Below the pieces are notes generated by a model that saw nothing but the letters and a program-made list of their open reading frames with translations, was not told the origin of the DNA and made no database searches. The translations under genes and the position numbers were made by a program. A stretch of DNA of 64,000 nt from Setomelanomma holmii (Eukaryota; Ascomycota; Dothideomycetes; Pleosporales; Phaeosphaeriaceae). The stretch covers positions 972,076 through 1,036,075 of the forward strand of contig ML978155.1 in the NCBI GenBank assembly GCA_010015745.1, written 5' to 3'. Positions 44,070 through 54,851 of the stretch are shown here, one piece after another; positions within the stretch are counted from its first letter, which is position 1; every line of letters begins with the position of its first letter.

Positions 44070-45939
44070 ATGGCAGATATTGAGGCTGCACTTGCAGCGT
44101 TGGAATTGCTAAAGCCTGGAGATCGTTTTACATATACGTATTGTGCCAATAAATACAACTGTAACCATTCTACACTATCAAAGAGGCACAGAGGGGTGCA
44201 AGAAGCGCGTGCAACTAAGCTTGCAAATGGCCGCCTACTCAACAACGCGCACGAGAGGCAGCTTGTACAATACATCCACGATCTTGTAGGCCGCGGCCTG
44301 CCTCCATCTCGTCCTATGATACGGAACTTTGCCCAGGAAATCTCACAGCAGCATGGAGGTAAAAACTGGACCGATCGCTTCGTCAAAAGACACCAAAATT
44401 GAGCTTGTCTCTCACTGGGCTACCGGCCTCGACCGTAACCGCTTTAAAGCTGATTCTGCCTTCAAGTATAGCCTCTACTTTGAGCTTCTCAAGCGAAAGA
44501 TAGAGCAATATGACGTAGACAGTCGGCATATATACAATATGGACGAGAAGGGTTTCTTGATTAGCGTCCTGTCAAAGATGAAGCGGATCTTCTCTAAGGC
44601 AGCTTACGAGCAGGGCAAGCTTAAGCACATCATTCAGGATGGCAATCGTGAGTGGATTACCACTATAGCTTGCATCTGCACCAATGGTACTGCGCTTACG
44701 CCTGCTCTAATCTACCAGGCTCAATCTGGAGCCATACAAGACACCTGGTTGCAGGACTTTAAGGCAGAATCTCACTGCGCCTTCTTTACAAGCTCACCTT
44801 CTGGATAGACCAGCCACGATATAGGACTCGCCTGGCTTAAGCAGGTATTTGATTGCGAGACAAAGGCAAAGGCGCGCTCCTCTTACAGGCTCCTCATCCT
44901 TGATGGCCACAGCTCTCATGTAACGATGGAATTCATCAAGTATTGCCACGAGAATAAGATCCTGCTATTAGTATACCCACCTCATAGCACTCACACGCTA
45001 CAATCGCTTGATGTGGTTATGTTCTTGCCACTAGCAGCCTCGTACAAAGCGGAGCTCTCTGCCTTCCTTGATCGCGCCTAAGGCCTTACCAGTATCACAA
45101 AAAGAGACTTCTTCAAGCTTTTTTACGCCGCCTGGAGCTCTACCTTCACTGAGAGACTCATCCATACAGCCTTTGAAGCTACAGGTATTGCGCCCTTCAA
45201 CCCAGACGTCATCATCTCCAGGTTTACAGCACAGCCAGTAGACGTCCTAAGGCCAACTTCAAGCGGCTTATCAACCTCAGTACTGAGCGCAAGCGACTGG
45301 AGAAAAATTGAGCAATTGCTACGAGAGGCTGTAGACGGTATCTACGATGAGAGAGCAAAGAAGCTTAGCCGAACAATCCACACAATCACAGCCAAAAATA
45401 CGCTTCTAGAGCATGAGAACAACAACCTCAAAGAGGCTCTAGCCAATGAGAAGAAGCGTAGGCAGCGTGGCAAAGTTCTGCTGCTTGAGCCACCAGCAGA
45501 ATACGATGGAGGAGCAATCTTCTGGTCCCCTAATAAGGTAGCGCAAGCTCGTCTCAAGCAAGAGCAAAAGGACCTCAAAGAACAAGAGGTACAACACCAA
45601 AAGAGCGAGGCAATAAAGCTTAGAGAGCAACAAAAGCTTGCTAAAGCTCAGCTGCTTAAAGAGCGTCATCTTAACAAGCTTCAAGCAAAGGAGAAGCAGG
45701 AGGCAGAAGCTGCTACAAAAGAGGCTGTTAAGCAGGACAAGAAGCTCGCTTGTGAGCTTGAGAAGCAACTCTAAAGCGACATTAATTAAGCTAAAAAGAG
45801 TAAGAGGCAAAGCCATAAAGCTCCTAAAGTTACTAAGGTTGTCGTTGTTGATGAGGAGCCTGCAGACGTAGAGGAAGCGGCTCATCGGGTTGCCCGTTCT
45901 GGCTGAATAATTAAGCCACCCAAGAAGCTTTACTTGTAA
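44070..45939 (+). pseudogene. Family B transposase, degenerate
   Basis: From the ATG at 44070: a psq-like helix-turn-helix (LKPGDRFTYTYCANKYNC), a CENP-B-type segment (RQLVQYIHDLVGRGLPPSR), then the DDE_1 domain with Asp in NMDEKGF, LILDGHSSH and LQSLDVV, and a basic coiled-coil tail. The original C-terminus (IIKPPKKLYL) is still readable before the TAA at 45937-45939. Damage: one extra T near 44399, which shifts the frame between the DNA-binding and catalytic parts; TAG at 44806-44808 where related copies have Trp; TAA at 45079-45081 in place of Gln; TAA at 45772-45774; and TGA at 45904-45906 in place of Arg in the SGR motif. Confidence 0.87.
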
Positions 45940-46059
45940 TATGAAATTCTTAATCTACTATACGTCACAATATAATTGCAACACTAAAAGATCCTGTAAT
46001 AAAAGCTGCTGTACGTGGCTCAATAACCTCATCTCTGTGGGTGGGATCCGACAAAATTC

Positions 46060-46099
46060 GTGCGTTGGGTGGGGACGTGCGCTCGGTGGTGAGCCACGT
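46060..46099 (-). repeat. Right terminal inverted repeat, family B
   Basis: Reverse complement of the left repeat with about four differences, followed by TA at 46100-46101. Confidence 0.88.
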
Positions 46100-46402
46100 T
46101 ATTGCACATATTTCACTATGTCTTTCACACATGCAAATTCGCCATCTCTGGTTGGTACTTTCAAACCAACAATGACCAGACTGATGCAGTACCATTGTTG
46201 GGAATCAAACTACCGTATGTAGAGTGAAAGCACCTACTCAGGTGACTAGGTAGCCCGTGCACAAGGTGTATTTCCTCTAGGAGGTGCAACCTTGCTGCTT
46301 CTAGCAATCAATCATCTACCTCAACTTGTTGCAACGACTGTTACTTGATTCAACCTTACCTTTGCCGTATCAACAACCATCTTTTGCATGGCCAACGGTA
46401 AG
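46100..46402. other. Intergenic, 3' flank of HET gene
   Basis: About 300 bases between the transposon and the HET gene stop codon. Nothing recognised. Confidence 0.4.
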
Positions 46403-48793
46403 TCAAACAATCGTAATTGTCTCATACTTCGGCTCCCACCCTTTTCGATACGCTTTCGTGGATGCTGTTTCCTCTACATGAGCATGACGACCCCACTTAC
46501 CCACAGCAAGCTCGCGAAAAAGCGCCCATCCTCTGTTTCTTCCGCGATACCCAATCGCCTGCAAGAATAGGTTTCCCCATATCCAGACAAAACAAATGTC
46601 CACAAGGTGCGCCAAGAAGCGGCACCATCCGTCCGCCATGCGCGTCATGTTCAGAAAGTACCAGTACTCAGGATCGTATTGCTCTCCGATGCAGAAGTAG
46701 CCAAACCAGGAACAGTTGTAGAATTGAGCGATACCTACGCGACGGTACTCGTTTGGCTTGTTGCCAGTAGGTCGCAGCGCCAGAGCAATCAACTTGGGAC
46801 GACTGGAGTGGAAACTGAGAACGCTGCCAGGCTTGACGGGTATTTCGCCTAACGCAATGAAAGTTACTGGCTGAGAACGATCGAGAAGCTCGTCCGGAAG
46901 GAACTGCATTGGAAGCTTTTCGAATTTTTGTCGCGTAGATGGCTTCTTGGTTGACGCGCGACACATTAAGCTTGCCCACATTCTGGTGATGTCGAGGTGG
47001 ACAATTCCCAACCTTTCTAAATCCGGATTGATCGTGCTGCCGCAGAAATGGCGCTCTTGGTAGCAAGCATCTAGGTAAAGAGTACGCGTCAATCCCCGAA
47101 TGGTGATAGTACCAGTCTGTTTGAAGGGTGTACCATCTACTTCTGCCTGGATGATTTCGCAGAGTACCCTCAAATCGCGCCAGATGACCTCGAGTGATTT
47201 GGTAAACATCCACTCAACAGGGAACGTGACCGAAGCCCACGACCAGGTAGGGGCCAAATGATTCTGGTGGCGGCTGGAGTCAATGGTGAACGTCGATGGA
47301 GGGAGCTCTCTCCAGTTCCAGCCAGCATTTAGTGATTTTTCCCAGGGTATAAACCACATCAGACCAAGGGGTAATTGTTCGCGCCATAGCCCGGCGAGGT
47401 AGATACATGCAGTACGGTCTTGAATAGCCTGAGCAAGGCCATCAACTGCTATCAGTCGATCGGAGGTCTTCGTAATCCTGCGTTCCGTGTAGCCTTCTAT
47501 GAGGAGGCACCATTCTCGATGAAAACTTTCCTTGAGCGTCTCTGGGTTCTTAAATCCCTGTACGGCAAACAGCTCTATGTGTGGAGAACCCCGAAGTCCA
47601 GACAGTACTGATCCCTCTTCGGGAAACCTCTCACAGCCTCGCCCGCTTTGGCACTCCCAGTATACCTGCGCTCCGGAGTACATCAGTCTCGCCCTGCTGA
47701 TGACTTGCTCTTGCAGAACCCATGCGCGAGAAAAGAGTTGGATCTGACCCGACACATTTGCCAGTCTGCGCGATAAAGGGAGGAAACATGCAGTCGTAAT
47801 GATTTTGTGATCCGTGGCCTTGAATCGCAATCTGAACGGCAGCTGAGCTAGACCGTCACGAGACACAAAACAGCCTTCATCACCACCGCTTGCGTGTGCA
47901 GCCATGATTGTGAACACAGAACGCTGATAAATGTTGCACATTTGAACGCTTTGCGTCTTCCAGTCTTGCGTTGAGTCCTGCATGATACATAGGCTGTCGA
48001 TCCAAAGATATCGTTCCCCAAGGCTGCGAGTAACTTGTATCGCATCTCGGAAAGTCTGCGACAAGTCCTTCGGGCAGATGCCGCGTTTATGATTCCTAAT
48101 GTTCGCCATCGTCGTAGTGATGAGTTGTTTCGTCCCCCAACAGTGCGAAAGACTGACATATCTTCGCTCTTTATGCGTACAGTCGAAGGCGGAATCGGTA
48201 GTTTCGATGAGTCTTGGGATGACTGATCCATCGCTTGGGCTCACGTCTATCACTCTTTTCGGCAACCAACCCGAGGATGGTTCTGGGCAATCTGCATGGT
48301 TTTGCACGCAGTTAGATACCCAGTACTTGGCAAGTTCGAAACTCGCTGGCGAACCGGTAGAGTCATTTTCTAATTGGGAGCAAGTTTCAAGAGTTTGCCA
48401 CAGCTTGGACGAGCTAATGCTCATATGAGGCGCATAATGTGCAATCATCCTATCCAGATGAATGGTCGGAGCCGAATTAGGTTCCCGGCGCTCGAATCTG
48501 ACACGGAGTGAGGGCTTTCCTTCGCTTTGAGTCAGTGACAGCACGGGGACACAGTTGGATTGGTGCATCGTCCTGAGCTCTTCCGGGTCGAGACAGTTGA
48601 GAATACAGCAGCAGAGAGAACACTTCGATCGAGCGGCGGCTTCCACCTCGTCAATGGTTTGATATAGCATTGTTTCATGGGTTGGCCACGTGATTGGTGA
48701 GGTGGTGGTATCATGGTCCTCTCTTGGCCGGCTTGCATGGCTGATGAGGATACCAATGTGATCTTGAAACTGTTGGCATCTCTGGCAATACAT
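46403..48793 (-). CDS. HET-domain (heterokaryon incompatibility) protein, intact
   Basis: A single uninterrupted frame of 796 residues. The HET domain lies at about residues 211-370: RYVSLSHCWG, LSQTFRDAIQVTRSLGERYLW, IDSLCIMQDS and YQRSVFTIMAAHA, followed by SRAWVLQEQVISRARL and later PTWSWASV, all usual in the family. The N-terminus has Cys pairs (MYCQRCQQF, SKCSLCCCIL) that fit the common lead-in of these proteins. The C-terminal 300 residues carry no domain I recognise; a hydrophobic stretch near FLAHLVDICFVWIWGNLFL could be membrane-associated. HET proteins act in allorecognition and programmed cell death. Partner or trigger is unknown. Confidence 0.9.
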   Translation of the reverse strand: MYCQRCQQFQDHIGILISHASRPREDHDTTTSPITWPTHETMLYQTIDEVEAAARSKCSLCCCILNCLDPEELRTMHQSNCVPVLSLTQSEGKPSLRVRFERREPNSAPTIHLDRMIAHYAPHMSISSSKLWQTLETCSQLENDSTGSPASFELAKYWVSNCVQNHADCPEPSSGWLPKRVIDVSPSDGSVIPRLIETTDSAFDCTHKERRYVSLSHCWGTKQLITTTMANIRNHKRGICPKDLSQTFRDAIQVTRSLGERYLWIDSLCIMQDSTQDWKTQSVQMCNIYQRSVFTIMAAHASGGDEGCFVSRDGLAQLPFRLRFKATDHKIITTACFLPLSRRLANVSGQIQLFSRAWVLQEQVISRARLMYSGAQVYWECQSGRGCERFPEEGSVLSGLRGSPHIELFAVQGFKNPETLKESFHREWCLLIEGYTERRITKTSDRLIAVDGLAQAIQDRTACIYLAGLWREQLPLGLMWFIPWEKSLNAGWNWRELPPSTFTIDSSRHQNHLAPTWSWASVTFPVEWMFTKSLEVIWRDLRVLCEIIQAEVDGTPFKQTGTITIRGLTRTLYLDACYQERHFCGSTINPDLERLGIVHLDITRMWASLMCRASTKKPSTRQKFEKLPMQFLPDELLDRSQPVTFIALGEIPVKPGSVLSFHSSRPKLIALALRPTGNKPNEYRRVGIAQFYNCSWFGYFCIGEQYDPEYWYFLNMTRMADGWCRFLAHLVDICFVWIWGNLFLQAIGYRGRNRGWALFRELAVGKWGRHAHVEETASTKAYRKGWEPKYETITIV

Positions 48794-49270
48794 CCTTGTT
48801 TGTCTGAGCTAATCTATCGAGGACGATAGCGTACCATGTGGAACCGATCCTCTGGCTTGTAGGCGATTGCGCTGTGGCATGTGTCCATTCCAGCCTCGGG
48901 GAAGCGCCCGCGTTGCGGCGAGAAGTACGACACCGAATTTCTTGCAATAAGATCCGAGACCAATGTGATTTGGAAGGGTAAGCAGGGAGTGAGCGTGCCG
49001 AGATTGCTGGGCTGTCCCAACGTTGCTGGCTGTCACAAGGCTGGAGGGGGAGGCGCACGATTGGAGCACGTGCCCGCTGAACTTGGGAAAGCGTGGCTTG
49101 TGGCTGTGCTCCAGCTGAGCAAGCAAAATTGATCACAGTCAGATACTTTGAACTTTGCCTGCTTTTCCAAAAAATAGGTTTCATACCGTGACAATATCCT
49201 TGGTCAGAACGGCCTCGATTTCCAGCTGCAAACTTTGGAACAACAGATCCCAACAAACCTCTCCTTCAAC
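48794..49270. other. Intergenic, promoter of HET gene
   Basis: About 480 bases between the HET start and the 3' end of the acyl-CoA ligase gene. Only frames in shadow of nothing recognisable; no repeat. Confidence 0.4.
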
Positions 49271-51241
49271 CTACAACCTCGCCCCCTGCCCCCTCTTCGC
49301 CAACACCCGCAAATTCTTCCTCAAAATCTTCCCACTCGGGCTCTTCGGAATCGCATCCAAGAACACCACACCGCCTCTCAACTGCTTATGATTCGCCACC
49401 TTACTCTTCACATATTCGATAATTTGCTGTCCGGTGATCTTCTTCGCATCAGCGACAACATATGCCCTGGGCACCTCGTTCGTGCCGTCTTCGATTTCGA
49501 TGCCGATAACGGCAGCGTCTAGGATAGAGGGGTGATTAAGCAGGAGGGCTTCGAGTTCTGCGGGCGCGACTTGGAGGCCTTTGTATTTAATGAGTTCTTT
49601 CTTGCGATCGACCTGCATGGACTTGTTAGTTTGGTTCGGTTCTCCGATGGCTCAAGCTGGAGGAGATTGTACGTACGATGTAAAACAGGCCGTTCCGGAA
49701 CTCCGCAATGTCGCCAGTGTGGAACCACTCCCCCGTGAACGCTTCCTTGTTTGCTGACTCATTTTGAAAGTATCCCTTGCATACTACAGGACCCTTGATG
49801 AGGACTTCTCCAGGCTTCCCAGGCTCGACGTCGTTCCCGTCATCATCCACGATCCTCGCTAGCATATTTGGTATCAGCGGCGAAACGGACCCAGTATCAT
49901 CATTAATCCCCATCGGCATGATCGTTGCTGATCCAGTCGTTTCTGACAAGCCCCAGGTTTGACTGATAAAGCACTCTGGTCCTCCAAGTTTCTGACTCGC
50001 AGCATGCTGCAAATCTTTACCTAGCGGCGCCGCACCTGAGATTGCGATTTCGAGAGTCCTGAATTGGTCCTTCACCGCTGGGCTCTTTGCGATCAAAAGG
50101 TAGATGGGCGGCACGGTGAAGAAGAAGGTGATTTTGTACTTTGCGTTGTATTCGAGGAATTGGGCGAAGTCGAAGCGTGGCATCCAGTATACGGGTCCAC
50201 CCATGTAGAAAGGGTTGATGAGGTAGCCTTGGATGCCAGCAATGTGCGCCGTCGGTAAATGTGCGAGTGCTTGCGTGGAGTCAGTGAGTGTCTTATATGA
50301 AGTTCGTATATGAGCAATACGTACTGCGGTACTCGAAGTTTGGTCGGGTTGAAGCTATCCATGCTTTGAACATATCTCCTGGAATGACGGCCTCGGCGAC
50401 GAGGTTGCGGTGAGAGAGCTTGACGCCTGAAACTGGTCAGCTTGAATTGTACTCAAGTGGAGCGGAATCACGAACTCACCCTTCGGCAAACCCGTCGTTC
50501 CAGAGCTGTAAATCAAGATAACAAGACTATTCTCCAGCTCATTCGGATTTGTAATCTTTTCCCACGGAAGCTTGTCATTTTCATCAATAATATTTCGCCC
50601 CAGCTGGCCATTCTTCCCAAGAATCCACAATTTCCACACTCTTCCCTCACTCATCAACAAGACTCTCCCACCTCCACTAGCTCCCCATCCCGCCTCTTCA
50701 GCAGCCTTGACAGCAATGTCTCTCGTGCCCTCAACAGTGACAAGAATTTTTGACTGCGCACCTTGAAGTTGCTTACTCAATTCGCTGGCGGTGCTTGCCG
50801 CAGATGCGGCCGAGAAAACACCACCTGCTCCGATGATCCCATAGGATAATACTGGAAGTAGGTAGTGCCCTGTGGAAATGACGGAGCATATATGCTTGCC
50901 TTTTTCATTGGCACCGATGCCGAAGTGCTTCCGCAAAGCTGCTGAGGTTGCGTGAGTTAGATCGCGTGCGCGAGATGTTGTTAGGACCAGGCTTGGATCT
51001 GCTGCAGAGATGTGAATTGGAGTGTCCGCTTTCGCTGGGCTATGCTCGGAGTCTGTGAGCTGTCAGCCTGGCGCTTTAAGGGCATACAAGCGTCTGTATA
51101 TATTCACGCTCATGGGACCTCAGATTCTGGGCGAGAAAACTTACCGAAGAGCAGGGTTAGGACATCGACGTCTGGAACGGGATACGTCTTGGCTGCGCGG
51201 TAGATGATTCCATCGGAGGTTTTCTCAACGATGGTCGTCAT
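49271..51241 (-). CDS. 4-coumarate-CoA ligase-like acyl-CoA synthetase, peroxisomal signal
   Basis: Five exons (51241-51145, 51052-50480, 50426-50325, 50269-49677, 49612-49271) join in phase to 568 residues; introns run from 52 to 91 nt. The ANL-family motifs are complete: the ATP loop YSSGTTGLPKG across intron 2, VKLSHRNLV, the GLSETTGSA motif, the hinge FYIVDRKKELIKYKG across intron 4, and the catalytic Lys in PKSPSGKILRKNL. The enzyme activates a carboxylic acid to the adenylate and then the CoA thioester. The protein ends in ARL, a type 1 peroxisomal targeting signal, which suggests a role in fatty-acid or aromatic-acid side-chain oxidation. The acid used cannot be told from sequence. Confidence 0.93.
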
Positions 51242-51811
51242 CTTTTATGCTCTATATACTGCAGCCCATGCAATACGAGACTGGAACAGCGGAAAGTGAA
51301 GATTTGGGGAAGTGACGCGCTATGCAAAGCGTACGTGCAGGCTCAATTGGGATAACGCTGTGGTGTTTGACTGTACTTCAATTCTACATAAAAGAGATCG
51401 CGAAGCTGCTGCGCGCCGCGGTACATCTCGTGCGTAAGCGCGATCCTCGGCTCACATGATCTAGCCCAGGCGGAGGCTGATGTGATAAAATCCTCTTCGG
51501 TAGCTTTCGGTAACTTTTGTTAAATCAGTGCTAGCGAGTAAGTGGGGTAAGCTGGGGAAATCAACAGTCTTGCAGCTTGCAGCACGCCAAACGGACACTA
51601 ATCGTGAGGCTCAAATGCCTTCAATGTCGCTGATATGACTTCGTCCTGCTCATTTCGAGAGCTTTGTCGGATTTTTAGCATGACCATTCTGACTTTACCC
51701 TTTGGTCCACCCACTGACCTCTGAGACAGCAATTGCGAGCTTCTAGACGCTGCAGATCGTCTACTAGTGTACTTGCATCGTCAAGCTTTCTCTTGCACTG
51801 TTGTTAATTGT
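51242..51811. other. Intergenic, promoter of acyl-CoA ligase gene
   Basis: About 570 bases with no recognisable frame. It includes the region upstream of the ligase start and the 3' flank of the next minus-strand gene. Confidence 0.4.
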
Positions 51812-52974
51812 TCAAGCGCGTCGTTTTTGGCCTGGCTCATCGACATCTGCAGCCTTAGTCATGGCATTAGTGCCGCCATCATCATCCACTTGGTCAGTGT
51901 CCTGATCGTCTTTGTTGCCTTTGCGCCTTTTGCGCTTCCGCTTCGCCTTTGGCTGTGTGGTGGCTTCAGTATAAGCAGGAACGACCTCGACATTCAAAGC
52001 GAGTGACGCTGGTTTCGCAATTGCCGGGACATCATCTTCGACTTGAGCTTTCCTCATGCCTCTGGGATTCTGCTTCTCGAGAAGCGCAATATATTCGGCC
52101 GTCCGTCGAGTATGCTCCACCTTGGTCATAACTTTCCAATTGTCAGGCTTGTCTGTCGCCCTCCATTTTGTCCAGGTGCCTTCGTGCATAACGTTTCCAC
52201 TGAGCACGACAAATGCACAGCTATTCCAGAGCATGTGAACTGCTTGCACTGGCAGCCATTTGAATCGCATCTGGCCATGCTCTTTCAGCCAATACGCCAG
52301 CTTTGCCGGAGTCTGACAGAGATTCCGCAGATGTGGCTCGACGTAGATTGTACGCTGATCCCAGAACGACAGACCATCGTCGTTCACGACCTCGAATGAA
52401 TTGTGCGGGAGGAACTTGGGTGGATACGATGTAGGGAATCGGCGGACATGGTAGCCGTTACTCGCTAATTCGATCATGGTCGACGGGTGCTCACGTAGAG
52501 CCTGCTGTAGTAGCACTTGGGTCGCCTCGGGTTTCATCGTTGAAATATTGGGATGCTCAAGTATCGCTGTCAGGTGGATGACTATGCTTTCGTTAGCATA
52601 CAATCTGAACCGTTTCGAGAGGCTTGCATACATTTGCCCTCCTCATCCACCGTTCGATATCGCTGCTGTAGCCATTTCGCTCGACCATCTTCTTGGTGAG
52701 CATAATCGGAGAATATCAATTCCATCCCTGCAACCAATTGAGCGAGGTACTCTGCGGTAATGGGCTTGACTGTGAATCTGGGACCACGTGCGACAGCTTT
52801 TGGGTCACTTGGCTCGTTCCGAGGCTCCGGCGAGTTTGTACTTATCCCTTCCATGGCATCTACAAGAGCATCATCCTTGCTGATACTAGTCTCCACTACT
52901 TGTGGAAGGTTTGCTGGCCTTGGTCTCTGCGGCTCGCGAACACCTTTGAGCCTGAGTGCCCGTGGCACAAACAT
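51812..52974 (-). CDS. Hypothetical protein with basic C-terminus
   Basis: Exons 52974-52632 and 52581-51812 with a 50-nt intron (GTATGC donor, GCTAACG branch, ATAG acceptor) give 370 residues in phase, starting MFVPRALRLKGVREP. I do not recognise a domain. The centre looks folded: FTVKPITAEYLAQLVAGMELIF, then HLTAILEHPNISTMKPEAT across the splice site, and WDQRTIYVEPHLRNLCQTPAKLAYWL with FKWLPVQAVHMLWNSCAFVVLSG. The C-terminus has a strong basic cluster (KAKRKRKRRKGNKDD) suited to nuclear or nucleolar import and an acidic end. The gene is divergent from the WBP11-like gene, with 228 bases between start codons. Confidence 0.72.
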
Positions 52975-53202
52975 TGTGAGCACAACTAAATGAACAGAGT
53001 GTCGCGAGTTATTGATGGTCCAAAGTTGAAGCGTGGAGTTAGGAGAATGATATCGTGAGACATCGCGTGAAGGTGCGGCGCGTCGAGCTTGTGCACGGGC
53101 CCACGTCATCGGCGGAATTCCTAGTGTTCGCGCGCCAATCCACTTCCACCGTACCATTCACCCTTCATTGTTGCAAGTACCTCATCCTCTTTCCTCCTCG
53201 TC

Positions 53203-54138
53203 ATGCCAAAAGAAAAGAACTACAATCCCGTCAATGATCACAAGAAGCAGGAGAAGCAGAAGCAGATCAAGAAGCAAAAATCCAATATTCAAGCACAGCG
53301 CAATGAGAAACTCGCACGACGCAATCCCAACCGCATACAGCGCGATATCGACAACCTGAAAGATGCAGCGCAGAGCGGAGATTTACGGCCACATGAGCGA
53401 CAACGACTTGCTGAGCTGGAGAAGGACCTCGCGGCAGTCAACAAGGCACGAGAAGCCCTAGGCGACAAGGCGCCGCAGTTCAAGCCAGAGCGGCGACATG
53501 ATGATGGCGGAGATCGTGGCGGAAGAGGTGGTCACAGAGGCGGACGAGGCGGCGTGCTAGGGAAGCGAACACGAGATGGGCAGAGGAAAGAGGACGATAG
53601 CAGCGACACGGACGCCGACGTTCGAAAGGTTCCAATGCCGCGCGATACGCCGCCGCCCATACCACAACAGAAAGGCCGCCAGTCGCAAGCCGAAGACACC
53701 CCTATAGAACCAGAGGCCAAGAAAGCACAGATCGTTTACGAGGCTGCACCACAAGTTCGCGATTTCATCAAGGAAGCTACAAGATTCGTGCCCACTGCAG
53801 TCGCAAATAAAAAGAAGCTGGCGAAGGGTGAGGGCAGACTTCTTGAGCTCGAGGAGTTTGACAAGCTTAAGGAAGAAGGCTACCTGGACAAGAAGAAGCC
53901 GTCAGAGGAGCCGGCGGAGGAGAAGGATGAGGAGCTGGAGTCGTTTCTGAAGAGTCACGGCACTACCGCAGCACAGGACGCAGAGCAAGCGGCAGAGGCT
54001 GCAATTCAAGAAGCAGAATACGAGATGATGGCTGCTGAGGCAGCCGGTGGGATCAAGGATATAGCATCGGAGGCCACAGTCGCGGAGAACAGATTGCGGC
54101 ATGTCGAAATGGAAGAGGTGGAGGATGAAGATCTATAA
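53203..54138 (+). CDS. WBP11-like (mRNA biogenesis/splicing) protein
   Basis: A single-exon frame of 311 residues. The N-terminus carries the Wbp11-type motif: MPKEKNYNPVNDHKKQEKQ, then KSNIQAQRNEKLARRNPNRI, a basic helix, followed by DIDNLKDAAQSG and ELEKDLAAVNKAREALGD. A Gly/Arg-rich stretch (GGDRGGRGGHRGGRGG) precedes a proline patch (PRDTPPPIPQQKG). The C-terminal half is acidic and helical (VPTAVANKKKLAKGEGRLLELEEFDKL then EAEYEMMAAEAAGG). WBP11 proteins are nuclear and bind splicing factors in animals. The motif match is at the N-terminus; the role here is inferred. Confidence 0.78.
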   Translation: MPKEKNYNPVNDHKKQEKQKQIKKQKSNIQAQRNEKLARRNPNRIQRDIDNLKDAAQSGDLRPHERQRLAELEKDLAAVNKAREALGDKAPQFKPERRHDDGGDRGGRGGHRGGRGGVLGKRTRDGQRKEDDSSDTDADVRKVPMPRDTPPPIPQQKGRQSQAEDTPIEPEAKKAQIVYEAAPQVRDFIKEATRFVPTAVANKKKLAKGEGRLLELEEFDKLKEEGYLDKKKPSEEPAEEKDEELESFLKSHGTTAAQDAEQAAEAAIQEAEYEMMAAEAAGGIKDIASEATVAENRLRHVEMEEVEDEDL

Positions 54139-54443
54139 TTAGACCAGACCGCTCTACGAAGAATGATCGCGATGTTGTCTCCAACTGTTCGGGCCCGTTC
54201 GTGTAAAATTATCGCATCGAGATATCGTCAATATTTAGCGAAACACGATGAGAAGGACGCACAAGAAAACTCCAAAAGCAGAAGTATTGGTCACGGCAAA
54301 GAAGAACAGGTTCAGTTCAGAATCTCATTCATTTGTGAGGTTATAGGGTATATGAAGATGACTGGCCAGTCAAAAAGGTGTCCAATGACACTACCTAGCA
54401 TATAAGGTTGTTCATTCTTAGGGTCGGAAGGGCATGAAGACGT
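54139..54443. other. Convergent 3' regions
   Basis: About 305 bases between the ends of the WBP11-like and HSP9/HSP12 genes, which converge. A/T-richer than the flanking genes; nothing else recognised. Confidence 0.4.
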
Positions 54444-54851
54444 CTATTTCTTCTGGCCGGTAGCACTGTTGAAGGTGTCGGTGACAGCCTGGCCAGCGTT
54501 GCTGAGACCCTGCTGGGCAGAGTCGAGGATACCGCCGCCCTCGTTCTGGGCCTTGTCACCGCCTGAGCGGGTTGAGTCGCCGAGCTTCTGGGTGGTAGAC
54601 TTGTTGCCCTCTAGGAAGAGTTAGATAATGATCAACGTGGCTGCAAGAAGAATCACTGACCTGGCTGGACGGCAGACGCGGCCTTGTCACCGAGTCCGGA
54701 CGCGGTCTCACCGGCCTTGTCGAGGGTAGACTTCTGGGAGTCTGGGGTAACTGCGACACTGTTAACATTGTGGTCGCTACCGTAGTTGCTTGTCACGCTT
54801 ACTCTTCTCCGAGGCCTGCTCGCCGAGACCCTTGCGTCCAAGATCAGACAT
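54444..54851 (-). CDS. HSP9/HSP12-family small stress protein
   Basis: Three short exons (54851-54803, 54750-54661, 54610-54444; introns 52 and 50 nt with GTAAGC and GTCAGT donors) join in phase to 101 residues. It begins MSDLGRKGLGEQASEK and continues ITPDSQKSTLDKAGE and GLGDKAASAVQPEGNKS. This is the layout of yeast Hsp12 and fission-yeast Hsp9: small, hydrophilic, without Cys, able to fold as amphipathic helices on membranes under heat, osmotic or stationary-phase stress. The region just upstream of the ATG (minus strand) is a CCAACC repeat. These genes are usually strongly induced by stress; no stress element was identified here. Confidence 0.9.

Larger units (their letters stand above)
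43982..46099 (+). mobile_element. Fot1/pogo-like DNA transposon, family B (inactivated)
   Basis: A 2118-bp element with inverted repeats of about 40 bp beginning ACGTGGCTCA, about 90 percent identical between the ends. It is flanked by TA at 43980-43981 and 46100-46101. One transposase gene fills it and is broken at several points. It resembles families A and C in layout and in the transposase C-terminus but has different ends, so it is a separate family. It lies 300 bases from the 3' end of an intact HET gene. Confidence 0.92.
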
